Below, piece by piece: positions 26,300 to 34,115 of a stretch of DNA of 64,000 nt. The notes beneath the pieces were generated by a model, which worked only from the letters and a program-made list of their open reading frames with translations, ran no database searches and was not told the DNA's origin. The DNA lies in NCBI RefSeq assembly GCF_014076495.1, contig NZ_CP043575.1, positions 5,153,191 to 5,217,190 on the forward strand. The letters are read 5' to 3'. Position 1 is the stretch's first letter. Each line of letters opens with the position of its first letter. The position numbers were made by a program, and so were the translations under genes. Source of the stretch: Comamonas koreensis. Its GTDB lineage: Bacteria; Pseudomonadota; Gammaproteobacteria; Burkholderiales; Burkholderiaceae_C.

Positions 26300-26319
26300 A
26301 AAACTGGCGCAGACGCCAG
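26300..26319 (-). terminator. Weak terminator downstream of Roadblock copy B
   Basis: On the minus strand the stem CTGGCG-TCTG-CGCCAG is followed by TTTTGCC. The stem has six base pairs and the T run is short, so termination is probably incomplete and could allow read-through toward copy A. Confidence 0.45.
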
Positions 26320-26356
26320 CTTGGCCTGGCGCGGCCCGGCCTGGCGCGGCCCGACC

Positions 26357-26716
26357 TTACATGGTCATCGCGCTTTCGACGTCGGTCACCTTGCGGCGTG
26401 CCAGTGCCAGGTTGGCGCGCTTGTTGTCGAGCACGTAGTACACAAAGATGCCGGCCAGACGCGAGCAAGGACGGATGATGTGGTACTGCTTGCCCAGCGT
26501 GATGAGGATATCGTCGATGTTCTCGTTCAGGCCCAGGGCCTTGATGGTCTTCATCTTGGCGCGCACCACTTCGGTGTTACCGGCAGCTGCCAGTTCCATG
26601 TCCACGCCAGTGCCGGCGCTGGCCAGCATCATGCCGCTGTTGTAGTCGACAACGGCTGCGCACAAAGCGCCGTCCAGAGACATCAGATCATTCAAGCTGT
26701 CGGTCAAATTCGCCAT
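26357..26716 (-). CDS. Roadblock/LC7-like protein, copy B
   Basis: 119 aa from ATG 26716, the position matching the start of copy A; an upstream in-frame ATG adds 24 residues with no counterpart. About 19-20 differences from copy A, most conservative and concentrated at the loop after SGMML and at the segment RPCSRL versus RPSQKL. Core segments DGALCAAVVDY, LAAAGNTEVVRAKMKT and NIDDILITLGKQYH are identical. Predicted dimeric signalling adaptor. The conserved cores and divergent surfaces suggest the copies may heterodimerise or bind different partners. Function not established. Confidence 0.8.
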   Translation of the reverse strand: MANLTDSLNDLMSLDGALCAAVVDYNSGMMLASAGTGVDMELAAAGNTEVVRAKMKTIKALGLNENIDDILITLGKQYHIIRPCSRLAGIFVYYVLDNKRANLALARRKVTDVESAMTM

Positions 26717-27114
26717 GGAAACACTCCTGAGAAGCGAAGGCGCGTGGAAAATTACCGCCTCCTGATGAAAATGATTGTATCTGATCATTTCTGATTTCCA
26801 TCAAGCTTTGCGCGCTTTTCTGACGGCTTGCTACTTTTGGGCAACAGCTGTGGTAGGGGCGCTGCAGCAAGCCAGCGCCTACGCCGACAGCATCCTGACA
26901 AAGGCTTGATATATAAATATGTCGGATCAGATCATTCAAACCATCACATCCACACCCCCCCCCTAACGAGGCGCTGACAGTCGTTGATTACATCCATAAA
27001 AGTCATATATCAAAGTGTTTTTAATGGATTGATTGCCATGGCGGGTATGGAATAAAGTGTGCTGATGGGTGCTCCCGCGCACCTGCAGTTGTTAAGTATT
27101 GAAAGGTAGACACC
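26717..27114. promoter_or_regulatory. Divergent promoter region of Roadblock copy B and glcB
   Basis: Nearly 400 bp with no supported gene, AT-rich in the half near glcB. It contains the 7-bp inverted repeat AAATGAT-N8-ATCATTT (26770-26791), an FNR-like box, a minus-strand TACAAT hexamer (26775-26780) that could be a -10 element for copy B, a run of nine C residues (26955-26963), and the GAAAGG ribosome site before glcB. No known riboswitch fold is apparent. Confidence 0.5.
26792..26805. promoter_or_regulatory. FNR/ANR-like box upstream of Roadblock copy B
   Basis: CTGAT-TTCC-ATCAA on the plus strand (TTGAT-GGAA-ATCAG on the minus strand), nine of ten consensus positions. It is centred about 82 nt upstream of the start codon of copy B, a distance compatible with regulation of its promoter. 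Confidence 0.45.
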
Positions 27115-29307
27115 ATGACTGAACGCACCACCGTCCACGGCCTGCAAGTGGCCCAGGTTCTGTATGACTTTGTGAACACCCAGGTGCTGCCAGGCACCGG
27201 CGTGGAGCCCGCTGCGTTCTGGCAAGGTTTTGATGCCATCGTCTCTGACCTGGCGCCCAAGAACGCGGCCCTGCTGGCCGAGCGCGACCGCCTGCAAGCC
27301 GAGCTGGACAGCTGGCACAAGGCCCATCCCGGCCCGATCACCGACATGCCGGCCTACCGCCAGTTCCTGACCCAGATCGGCTACCTGGTCGAGCAGCCGC
27401 AAGACGTGAAGGCCAGCACCGAGAACGTGGACTCCGAGCTGGCCGTGCAAGCCGGCCCGCAGCTGGTGGTGCCCATTCTCAATGCGCGCTATGCGCTCAA
27501 CGCGGCCAACGCCCGCTGGGGCTCGCTGTATGACGCGCTCTACGGGACCGATGTCATTGGCGAAGACGGCGGCGCAGAAAAGGGCAAGGGCTACAACCCG
27601 GTGCGCGGCGCCAAGGTCGTCGCCTATGCCCGCCAGTTCCTGGACCAGGCCGCGCCGCTGGCAAAAGGCTCGCACGCCGATGCCAGCGGCTACGCCGTCG
27701 AAGGCGGCCAACTGGCCGTCACGCTCAAGGACGGCAGCAAGACCGGCCTGCACGAAGCTGCCAAGTTCGTCGGCTTCCAAGGCGATGCCGCCGCACCCCA
27801 ATCGGTGCTGCTGAAGAACCATGGCATCCATATCGACATCATCATCAACAAGGCCACCCCCATTGGCAGCAGCGATGCCGCCGGCGTCTCTGACGTGGTG
27901 GTGGAAGCGGCGCTGTCGACGATTCTCGATCTGGAAGACTCGGTGGCGGCGGTGGACGCTGAAGACAAGGTCAACGGCTACGCCAACTGGCTGGGCATTC
28001 TCAAGGGCACCTTGACCGAGTCCTTCGACAAGGGCGGCAAGACGGTGACCCGGGGCCTGAACGCCGACCGCGAGTACACGGGCGCCAATGGCGACAGCCT
28101 CAAGCTCCATGGCCGCTCGCTGATGTTCCTGCGCAATGTCGGCCACCTGATGACCAACCCGGCCATCCTCTGGGGTGCCGACCAGAAAGAGATCCCCGAA
28201 GGCATCATGGATGCGGTGGTGACCACGGCGATTGCCATGCACGACCTGCAGGGCAAGGGCGCCCAGGGCATCCGCAACAGCCGCACCGGCAGTGTCTACA
28301 TCGTCAAGCCCAAGATGCATGGCCCGGCCGAAGCGGCCTTTGCCAACGAGCTGTTTGGCCGCGTCGAGCAGATGCTGGGGCTGCCTGCCAACACCGTCAA
28401 GCTCGGCATCATGGACGAAGAGCGCCGCACCACGGTGAACCTGAAAGCCGCGATTGCCGCAGCGCCTGCACGCGTGGCCTTCATCAACACCGGCTTCCTG
28501 GACCGCACCGGCGACGAAATGCACACCGCCATGTACGCCGGCCCCATGGTGCGCAAGGCGGACATGAAGACCTGCGCCTGGCTGCCCGCTTATGAAAAGA
28601 GCAATGTGCTGGTGGGCCTGACCATGGGCCTGCGCGGCCGCGCCCAGATCGGCAAGGGCATGTGGGCCATGCCCGACCTGATGAAGGCCATGCTGGAGCA
28701 AAAGATTGCCCAGCCCAAGGCCGGCGCCAACACCGCTTGGGTGCCCTCGCCCACCGGCGCCACCCTGCATGCGCTGCACTACCACCAGGTCAATGTGGCC
28801 GAGGTGCAAAAGGAGCTGGAAAAGACCAGCGCCGATGCCGAGCGCGACAACCTGCTCAATGCCATCCTGCAAGTACCCGTGGCCGCCAACCCGAACTGGA
28901 GCGATGCCGACAAGCAGCAGGAAGTGGACAACAATGTGCAGGGCATCCTGGGCTATGTGGTGCGCTGGATCGACCAGGGCGTGGGCTGCTCCAAGGTGCC
29001 CGACATCCACAACGTGGGCCTGATGGAAGACCGCGCCACCCTGCGCATCTCCAGCCAGCACATCGCCAACTGGCTGCAGCACGGCATCGTGACCGAAGCG
29101 ATGGTGCGCGACAGCTTCGCCCGCATGGCCAAGGTGGTCGATGGCCAGAACGCAGGCGACGCGGCTTACAAGAGCCTGGTGGCCAACCCGCAGGGTGCCG
29201 CCTTCCAGGCCGCACTGGACCTGGTGTTCAAGGGCAAGGAGCAGCCCTCGGGTTACACCGAGCCATTGCTGCACGCCTGGCGCCTGAAGGTCAAGGCCGG
29301 CGCATGA
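27115..29307 (+). CDS. glcB: Malate synthase G
   Basis: 730 aa, close to the usual 720-725 of the monomeric G isoform. Condenses glyoxylate and acetyl-CoA to malate in the cytoplasm. Conserved blocks: [38 protein letters not shown] with metal-binding acids, [40 protein letters not shown] with the catalytic Arg, [19 protein letters not shown], and [20 protein letters not shown] with the catalytic Asp. It stands alone, with a GAAAGG ribosome site 9 nt upstream and two terminators downstream. Confidence 0.97.
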   Translation: MTERTTVHGLQVAQVLYDFVNTQVLPGTGVEPAAFWQGFDAIVSDLAPKNAALLAERDRLQAELDSWHKAHPGPITDMPAYRQFLTQIGYLVEQPQDVKASTENVDSELAVQAGPQLVVPILNARYALNAANARWGSLYDALYGTDVIGEDGGAEKGKGYNPVRGAKVVAYARQFLDQAAPLAKGSHADASGYAVEGGQLAVTLKDGSKTGLHEAAKFVGFQGDAAAPQSVLLKNHGIHIDIIINKATPIGSSDAAGVSDVVVEAALSTILDLEDSVAAVDAEDKVNGYANWLGILKGTLTESFDKGGKTVTRGLNADREYTGANGDSLKLHGRSLMFLRNVGHLMTNPAILWGADQKEIPEGIMDAVVTTAIAMHDLQGKGAQGIRNSRTGSVYIVKPKMHGPAEAAFANELFGRVEQMLGLPANTVKLGIMDEERRTTVNLKAAIAAAPARVAFINTGFLDRTGDEMHTAMYAGPMVRKADMKTCAWLPAYEKSNVLVGLTMGLRGRAQIGKGMWAMPDLMKAMLEQKIAQPKAGANTAWVPSPTGATLHALHYHQVNVAEVQKELEKTSADAERDNLLNAILQVPVAANPNWSDADKQQEVDNNVQGILGYVVRWIDQGVGCSKVPDIHNVGLMEDRATLRISSQHIANWLQHGIVTEAMVRDSFARMAKVVDGQNAGDAAYKSLVANPQGAAFQAALDLVFKGKEQPSGYTEPLLHAWRLKVKAGA

Positions 29308-29365
29308 ACGCAGGCCTCCGCCTTGCGCGGCACAGCGCATGGTTTGCCCTAGGGTAAACACCAGG

Positions 29366-29390
29366 AGCAGCCCAATGGGCTGCTTTTTTT
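29366..29390 (+). terminator. First glcB terminator
   Basis: Perfect 8-bp stem AGCAGCCC / GGGCTGCT with an AAT loop, followed by a run of seven T residues. It lies about 60 bp after the glcB stop. Confidence 0.92.
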
Positions 29391-29416
29391 TATAGCACCC
29401 CCGCTAATCCGGTTCA

Positions 29417-29445
29417 AAGCCTGCCCCATTTGGGCAGGCTTTTTT
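29417..29445 (+). terminator. Second, tandem glcB terminator
   Basis: Perfect 10-bp stem AAGCCTGCCC / GGGCAGGCTT with a 5-nt loop and a T tract. Two strong terminators in a row insulate glcB from the secretion cluster that follows. Confidence 0.92.
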
Positions 29446-29740
29446 ACTTATTCGTAAAAACAAAGCTCAAAAGTAAAGCGCCTTACCAATTTGCAGATCT
29501 TTGTAAAGAAATTGCTTACGCATCTATTCGGTTTATAGGCTCATATGTAATTCACTTGTTACTCGCATATTTATTTTCTATAGGCACTTTCAAAAAATCA
29601 AAGTCAATTGCTACCAGATATTTCTTATGTCATGAAATATTCATGAATCACTCGGTTTCAACTCGTCATTTCGCGGCACCGGTCTGCAGTTAAAAACACG
29701 CCTTAGCAAGTTTTCGTCTATCGGCAAGGAGCTATTGACT
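29446..29740 (+). promoter_or_regulatory. AT-rich leader of the exported repeat-protein cluster, with palindrome
   Basis: About 295 bp of low-GC DNA between the glcB terminators and the first secreted-protein gene, in marked contrast to its flanks. It contains the palindrome T-CATGAA-ATA-TTCATG-A at 29630-29646, about 95 bp before the first start codon, which could be an operator. An 87-codon frame across this stretch has no ribosome site or recognisable product. AAGGAG at 29726-29731 serves the gene at 29741. Confidence 0.5.
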
Positions 29741-30154
29741 ATGGGCCATCAATCCATTACATGCGCCAAGCAGGCATGCATCCAGGTACTGGCACAACAG
29801 CGGCATCTGCTGCTGTGGGCAGGCCTGGGGCTGAGCGCCTCGGTATTCGCCCAAAACAACCAGCAGGTGGTGGTCAATGGCGGCATCGTCAATATCTCCG
29901 GCCCGGCGGCCCAGGCGGTGATGAATATCTCATCGAACAAGAACATCCGCCAGATTCGCGGCAACAACCAGGTGACCTCGGTCAATGGCGTGGTCGCGAA
30001 CATGGCCAGTTTCGGTGCCTATAGCGAATTGAATATTGCGTCGCGCAATGGCGGAGTCGGCAGCGGCAGCCAGGTGGTGTCCGTAGGCGGACCGGTGGTC
30101 AACCAGGCCACCGGCACCGGCATGCGCAGCGTAGTGAACATTGGTGGACGGTAG
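29741..30154 (+). CDS. Secreted repeat protein, first gene of CsgG-like cluster
   Basis: 137 aa from ATG 29741, 9 nt after AAGGAG. A long signal peptide ends at SASVFA (residue 37). The mature chain is Asn/Gly/Val/Ser-rich and made of three imperfect repeats at about residues 41-66, 76-102 and 110-136: QQVVVNGGIVNISG, NQVTSVNGVVANMASFG and SQVVSVGGPVVNQATGTG, each ending in an N-I/L-x-S/G segment (MNISS, LNIAS, VNIGG). No Cys in the mature protein. The pattern resembles a small beta-solenoid or amyloid subunit but not the curlin repeat. Probably a substrate of the CsgG-like pore at 31190. Function unknown. Confidence 0.75.
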   Translation: MGHQSITCAKQACIQVLAQQRHLLLWAGLGLSASVFAQNNQQVVVNGGIVNISGPAAQAVMNISSNKNIRQIRGNNQVTSVNGVVANMASFGAYSELNIASRNGGVGSGSQVVSVGGPVVNQATGTGMRSVVNIGGR

Positions 30155-30272
30155 CAGGGCGCCCTGCGGCCGCACGCCAATGAACGGTTCGGTTTCTCCG
30201 ACATGGGGAGCTGACTGCAGAGGTGCATACACAGGAAGTGCACCATATTCTTTCAGTAACGAGGAGATTTAT

Positions 30273-30572
30273 ATGAAGAAGTTTTTCGCAATTCTGGTGT
30301 CGGTTTCGGCTATCGCCATGTCTGCCCAGGCAGAAGTGAAAATCAAGGGCAACAACGACCAGAAGGTCACTGTAAAGAACGGCGCTGTCGCCAATATGGC
30401 CATCGGCGCAGGTGCTACCGCTACGCAAAACCTGGCCTCCAACAAGGGCAACGTCAATATTGGCGGCAATAACAAGCAGGAAGTCTCGGTCACCAATGGT
30501 GCCGTGGCCAATATGGCGATCGGCGCGATGACCAAGGCCGAGCAAAACCTCGCCTCCAACGACGGCAAGTAA
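30273..30572 (+). CDS. Small secreted two-repeat protein
   Basis: 99 aa from ATG 30273, with GAGGAG 5 nt upstream. Signal peptide MKKFFAILVSVSAIAMSAQA, leaving a mature chain of 79 residues made of two near-identical repeats with 39-residue spacing (about 27-57 and 66-96): QKVTVKNGAVANMAIGAG then QNLASN, and QEVSVTNGAVANMAIGAM then QNLASN. It carries the clearest copy of the V-x-V-x-N-G-A-V-A-N motif shared with three neighbouring exported proteins. No Cys, no enzyme motif. Likely an extracellular or surface subunit; amyloid assembly is a hypothesis. Confidence 0.8.
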   Translation: MKKFFAILVSVSAIAMSAQAEVKIKGNNDQKVTVKNGAVANMAIGAGATATQNLASNKGNVNIGGNNKQEVSVTNGAVANMAIGAMTKAEQNLASNDGK

Positions 30573-30671
30573 TCCCCATCCCTTCATCCCGCTGGCCGCC
30601 GAATGCGTCTGGAGACCATTTGCTGGCCGGCCCCTATAAAAAAGATCTTCTGCAGAGCATTCGTCAGCGCC

Positions 30672-30693
30672 AAGGGATGCGGCCGCATCCCTT
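30672..30693. repeat. 22-bp perfect palindrome in the secretion cluster
   Basis: AAGGGATGCGG followed by its exact reverse complement CCGCATCCCTT, about 100 bp after one stop and 44 bp before the next start. It has no T tract. It could be an mRNA-stabilising hairpin that raises the level of the upstream subunit transcript, or a protein-binding site. Confidence 0.7.
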
Positions 30694-30736
30694 CGCCTGC
30701 GATCGTTGTGCAGAGGGTCCCTCAAGGAGACTGCGC

Positions 30737-31072
30737 ATGAAAGCCAGCTATGCCGGGGTATGGGTTCTCGCCCTGTTGTGCGCCGCCGCACAGGCCCAGC
30801 AAAAGCCACCCGCAGGCCGCACCGGGCTCGATCCAGCCTCACGCAACAAGGTGAGCAATGCCATGGCCCGCAACTACCTGACGGAGCAGGACTCCAGATC
30901 CGCCATCGAGCGTGAAATGGTCACCGGCCCCTCGGGCAAGAACTGCAATACCAATGTGGGTGCCGCCCCCCAGATCAACGAAGGCACGGCCGGTATCGGT
31001 AACCGCTATGGGGCAGGCAATGCCGACCAGGTCACCGTGGTACGTGGCTCAGTCATCAATATCTGCAAATAA
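30737..31072 (+). CDS. Small secreted protein of the CsgG-like cluster
   Basis: 111 aa from ATG 30737 with AAGGAGA upstream. Signal peptide ending CAAAQA. The mature chain is polar: PPAGRTGLDPASRNKVSNAM, an acidic/basic helix (YLTEQDSRSAIEREMV), two Cys (in GKNCNTN and INICK) that could form a disulfide, and a C-terminal NADQVTVVRGSVINICK that resembles half of the repeat found in the two preceding proteins. It may be a capping, nucleating or chaperone-like accessory, comparable in position only to CsgB/CsgE-type genes. No homology to those is visible. Confidence 0.7.
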   Translation: MKASYAGVWVLALLCAAAQAQQKPPAGRTGLDPASRNKVSNAMARNYLTEQDSRSAIEREMVTGPSGKNCNTNVGAAPQINEGTAGIGNRYGAGNADQVTVVRGSVINICK

Positions 31073-31189
31073 ACACGATGGCTTCTGCGCCAGAGCCAGA
31101 AAACTCTGTGCAGCCACCCCGGGACGAGGGAGCCCGGCAGCACGCTGAGCCCAGCGGCAGCCCCACCATCGCCATAACGAATAACCACC

Positions 31190-32866
31190 ATGCATCTTTC
31201 ATCGATTCGCCGCCTGGCGCTTGCGCCCTGCGTGCTGGCCTTGTCTGCCTGCAGCATCCAGCCCACCTTGTCCGACCGCAAGGACATCATTGAAAAGGGC
31301 ATCACCGAGCAGTCACCGCTGGTCACGCCCACCAAATCCGCATCGGCGATGCGCGAAGGCCTGGCCTGCATGGACCGCATGCTGGCGGCCGAGCAGGTGC
31401 CCTCGACGCTGGTCGCGGTCAAGAGCATCCCCGATCCCTCGGGGCTGTTTTCCACCGGCACCAAGGAGATGGTAATCACGGCGCTCTCGCGCATGTCACG
31501 CACCAGCCAGGCCTTCCGCGTGGTCGACTATGAAGTCGATGCGCTCAAGCAGGACACCGTGCAGACGATGACCAGCCTGCTGCTCAACAACGGCCAGATC
31601 GAGCTGCGCAAGCCACAGATCTATGTCTCGGGCGCCATCAGCTTTGGCGACAAGACGGTGGTCTCCAAGCGCAGCAGCCTGGGCGTCTCCACCGCCAATA
31701 CCGACACCGGCTACAGCTGGGACTTGCTGGGTACGGTGGTGGGGCTCGATCTGCATCTGGGCGACATGAACTCCCGCACGCTCTACCCCGGCCTGGATTC
31801 AGCCAACGAGCTGGTCGTCGCCACCGGCGGCCGCTCGGTCGAGATCGGCGGGCGCGCCACCGGCCTGCCCAAGCACATCTACCGCCTGGGCGTGCAGTAC
31901 GAAGTGGCTGCCGACGTGAACCAGGGCGCGGGCGCGGCCGTGCGCCTGCTGGTCGACCTGGCCACCATCGAGCTGGTGGGCAAATGGGCCAAGGTGCCGT
32001 ACTGGGAATGCATCGACTACGAGCAAAACCACCCCGAATTCAAACGCCAGATGCGCACCTGGTTTGACGAGCAAGGCGCGGCCGACCGCATCACCTTGGC
32101 CCAGCGCGTGCTGCAGGCCCAAGGCGCCTGGAGCGGCCCCATCGATGGGAACGACTCCACCGCGCTGCGCAATGCGCTCGCGCTCTACCAGGCATCGCTG
32201 GACCTGACCCCGGTTGGCGTCGTCAACTTTGAGACCTATATGGGGCTGCTGCGCCTGTATGCCGGCATGTCGGCCGATGACAAGATCGCCTCCAGCTACT
32301 CGCCGCAAAGCAACGAACTGAAGCCGCGCCCGCACGGCCTGCCGGACAACGAGCCGACCACCGACGCGTTGGCGCTGTCCCTGCTCGGCCACAAGGAGCT
32401 GGCCTCGCAGCTGCCCATCGGCACCTCGGTGGTGCTGCGTGTGGCGCCGGCCCGCACCGGCTTTCTCTACTGCTACTACCAGGATGCCGCCCAGGTGGTC
32501 ACCCAGGTCTATCCCAACCCGCAGCAGCAGGCGGTGGTGGCCCAGGGTCGCATCGGCCTGATGGTGCCCGATGTGTCGCAGGCCAATTCCTTCCTGATCG
32601 AGACCGCCCGCCCTGGCGTGGAGCAGGTGTACTGCGCCCAGACCACCAAGCCGCTGACCGGCCGCGTGCCGGTGGCCCTCACCCAGGCCCAGCTGGCACC
32701 GATTGAGGGCCTGACCAGCATCGAGGCCGTGCAGCAGCAGATTGCCGCGCAGACCGGCGTCATCGCCCAGTCGCAGCTGCGCTGGGAAGTGGAGGGCCCT
32801 GTGGCCACCCCCCTTGCCCAGCCTGCCCCTGCCGCCGCCCCCGCACGCCGCGGCAAAACGCGATGA
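31190..32866 (+). CDS. CsgG-family outer-membrane lipoprotein with C-terminal extension
   Basis: 558 aa. Lipobox L-S-A-C with Cys21. Residues about 60-275 follow the CsgG/HfaB plan: KEMVITALSRMSRTSQAFRV, QIYVSGAISFGDKTVVSKRS, GVQYEVAADVNQGAGAAVRL and VGKWAKVPYWECI correspond to the CsgG segments that build the nonameric secretion channel. Beyond that, residues about 300-357 (AQRVLQAQGAWSGPIDGNDS) look like a peptidoglycan-binding-type helical domain, and about 402-490 (IGTSVVLRVAPARTGFLYCY, IGLMVPDVSQANSFLIETAR) like DUF4384. CsgG itself ends at about 277. Predicted outer-membrane exporter for the small proteins upstream. Its stop overlaps the next start. Confidence 0.82.
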   Translation: MHLSSIRRLALAPCVLALSACSIQPTLSDRKDIIEKGITEQSPLVTPTKSASAMREGLACMDRMLAAEQVPSTLVAVKSIPDPSGLFSTGTKEMVITALSRMSRTSQAFRVVDYEVDALKQDTVQTMTSLLLNNGQIELRKPQIYVSGAISFGDKTVVSKRSSLGVSTANTDTGYSWDLLGTVVGLDLHLGDMNSRTLYPGLDSANELVVATGGRSVEIGGRATGLPKHIYRLGVQYEVAADVNQGAGAAVRLLVDLATIELVGKWAKVPYWECIDYEQNHPEFKRQMRTWFDEQGAADRITLAQRVLQAQGAWSGPIDGNDSTALRNALALYQASLDLTPVGVVNFETYMGLLRLYAGMSADDKIASSYSPQSNELKPRPHGLPDNEPTTDALALSLLGHKELASQLPIGTSVVLRVAPARTGFLYCYYQDAAQVVTQVYPNPQQQAVVAQGRIGLMVPDVSQANSFLIETARPGVEQVYCAQTTKPLTGRVPVALTQAQLAPIEGLTSIEAVQQQIAAQTGVIAQSQLRWEVEGPVATPLAQPAPAAAPARRGKTR

Positions 32867-34098
32867 GGCGCCTCGCACCTACCCGCCGCCGGGCGGGCCT
32901 TTTGGCGCTGACCGGCGGGCTGCTGCTGCAAGCCTGCGCCAGCTGGGCCGCCATCGTGCTGCCATCGGCAGGCGGCGGCGATGCCGGCGCGGCCGCCAGC
33001 AGCCCGGCCCCTGCAGCGCCCGCCGCGCCGGGCTCATCGATCCGCATGCCAGCCCAGCGCAGCGATGCCAGCCTGCAGGCGCTGCGCCGACAGGCACAGG
33101 AAGGCGAAGTCAGCGCCCAGTTCGAGCTGGGCATGTACTACTACCAGAACGCCGGCCTGCCGCAAGCGGGCGCCCAGGCCCGCCAGTGGCTGGGCCAGGC
33201 CGCCGCACAAGGCGATGCCCGGGCCATGGCGGCGCTGGGCTACATGCTGGGCACGGGCACCGGCGGTGTGCGGGATGTGCCCACCGGCCGCCAGTGGTTG
33301 CAGCGCGCAGCCGATGCGCGCCTGGCCAAGGCCACCTACCTGCTGTCCCTGGTCGAGCGCAAAGTGACTGGCCCCAAGGCCATGCAGCAGTCGCGCTTGC
33401 TGCTGGAGCAGGCCGCGCGCGATGGCGATGCGATGGCGCTCAATGACCTGGCCGTCGAGCGCGAGCTCGAAGGACGCATGAACGAGGCCAAGGAGCTGTA
33501 CGCCCAGGCCCAGGCCGGCGGCAGCCAGACGGCGGCCCAAAACCTCGGCCGCATCGCCAGCTACCAGCGCGCCAGCACCGCCGAGCAGCTGGGCCGCCTG
33601 CGCGCGCGTGCCGACGAGGGCAATGCCAATGCGCTGCTGGAGCTGGCCTACCGCTACCATCTGGGGCGCGGCGTGCAGCGCAATTTCGCCACCGCCATCC
33701 AGTACTACCGGCGCGCGGCCGATGCCGGCTCGCCCAAGGCGCGCGAGTTTCTGGCGCTGATCTTCAGCCGCAGCAACGACAAGCAACCGGTCATTGACGA
33801 AGCCTGGATGCAGGAGCTGGCCGCGCGCATCAATGCCGTGGCCTTGCAGGTCGAAGAAAAACACCCCAGCGCGCCGCCCGATCGCCCCCAACGCGTGGCC
33901 GACCCGCTCTCGCAGCTGAGCCAGCAGCCCTTTGCCTGGCCAGAGCCGCCCGCCGCCGATGGCGATGCGGCGGCAGATACCAACACCCCACCGCTCTCGC
34001 AGGAGCAGGTGGTGCCGACCGAGGGGCTCCCCTCTGCCGCGCATGCCCCAGGCATGCAGCCCTCCAACCTGAGTCACAACGCGCCGCTCACCGAGTAG
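32863..34098 (+). CDS. Sel1-repeat lipoprotein
   Basis: 411 aa, start overlapping the preceding stop (ATGA). Lipobox L-L-Q-A-C with Cys25. From about residue 85 to 300 there are Sel1/TPR-like helical repeats: AQFELGMYYYQNAGLPQAGA, QWLGQAAAQGDARAMAALGY, LLELAYRYHLGRGVQRNFAT, QYYRRAADAGSPKAREFLAL. The C-terminal 100 residues are Pro/Ala-rich and disordered. Probably a periplasmic, membrane-tethered scaffold. Translational coupling to the CsgG-like gene suggests the two form a complex, comparable in role but not sequence to accessory factors of curli secretion. Confidence 0.85.
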   Translation: MRRLAPTRRRAGLLALTGGLLLQACASWAAIVLPSAGGGDAGAAASSPAPAAPAAPGSSIRMPAQRSDASLQALRRQAQEGEVSAQFELGMYYYQNAGLPQAGAQARQWLGQAAAQGDARAMAALGYMLGTGTGGVRDVPTGRQWLQRAADARLAKATYLLSLVERKVTGPKAMQQSRLLLEQAARDGDAMALNDLAVERELEGRMNEAKELYAQAQAGGSQTAAQNLGRIASYQRASTAEQLGRLRARADEGNANALLELAYRYHLGRGVQRNFATAIQYYRRAADAGSPKAREFLALIFSRSNDKQPVIDEAWMQELAARINAVALQVEEKHPSAPPDRPQRVADPLSQLSQQPFAWPEPPAADGDAAADTNTPPLSQEQVVPTEGLPSAAHAPGMQPSNLSHNAPLTE

Positions 34099-34115
34099 CG
34101 CAAGAAAGGACAAGC

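Larger units (their letters stand above)
26003..26356. other. Intergenic region between Roadblock-like paralogs
   Basis: About 350 bp without a convincing gene. The half next to copy A is AT-rich and presumably carries its promoter and an FNR-like box. In the middle lies a perfect inverted repeat CGCCTGCA-A5-TGCAGGCG (26172-26192). The half next to copy B holds a weak minus-strand terminator and two tandem copies of a 15-bp GC-rich unit (26323-26352). Short frames here lack ribosome sites and recognisable products. Confidence 0.6.

Noticed and set aside
26323..26352. Two 15-bp GC-rich direct repeats as an attachment site
   Set aside because: No integrase or tRNA nearby; a simple local duplication is enough to explain them.
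26955..26963. Run of nine C residues upstream of glcB as a phase-variation tract
   Set aside because: It lies about 150 bp from the gene and outside any frame; nothing shows it controls transcription.
27010..29361. 783-codon frame antisense to malate synthase
   Set aside because: Shadow of glcB codon bias; no family residues.
29430..29693. 87-codon frame in the AT-rich region
   Set aside because: Starts inside the second glcB terminator, has no ribosome site and no recognisable product; more likely promoter DNA.
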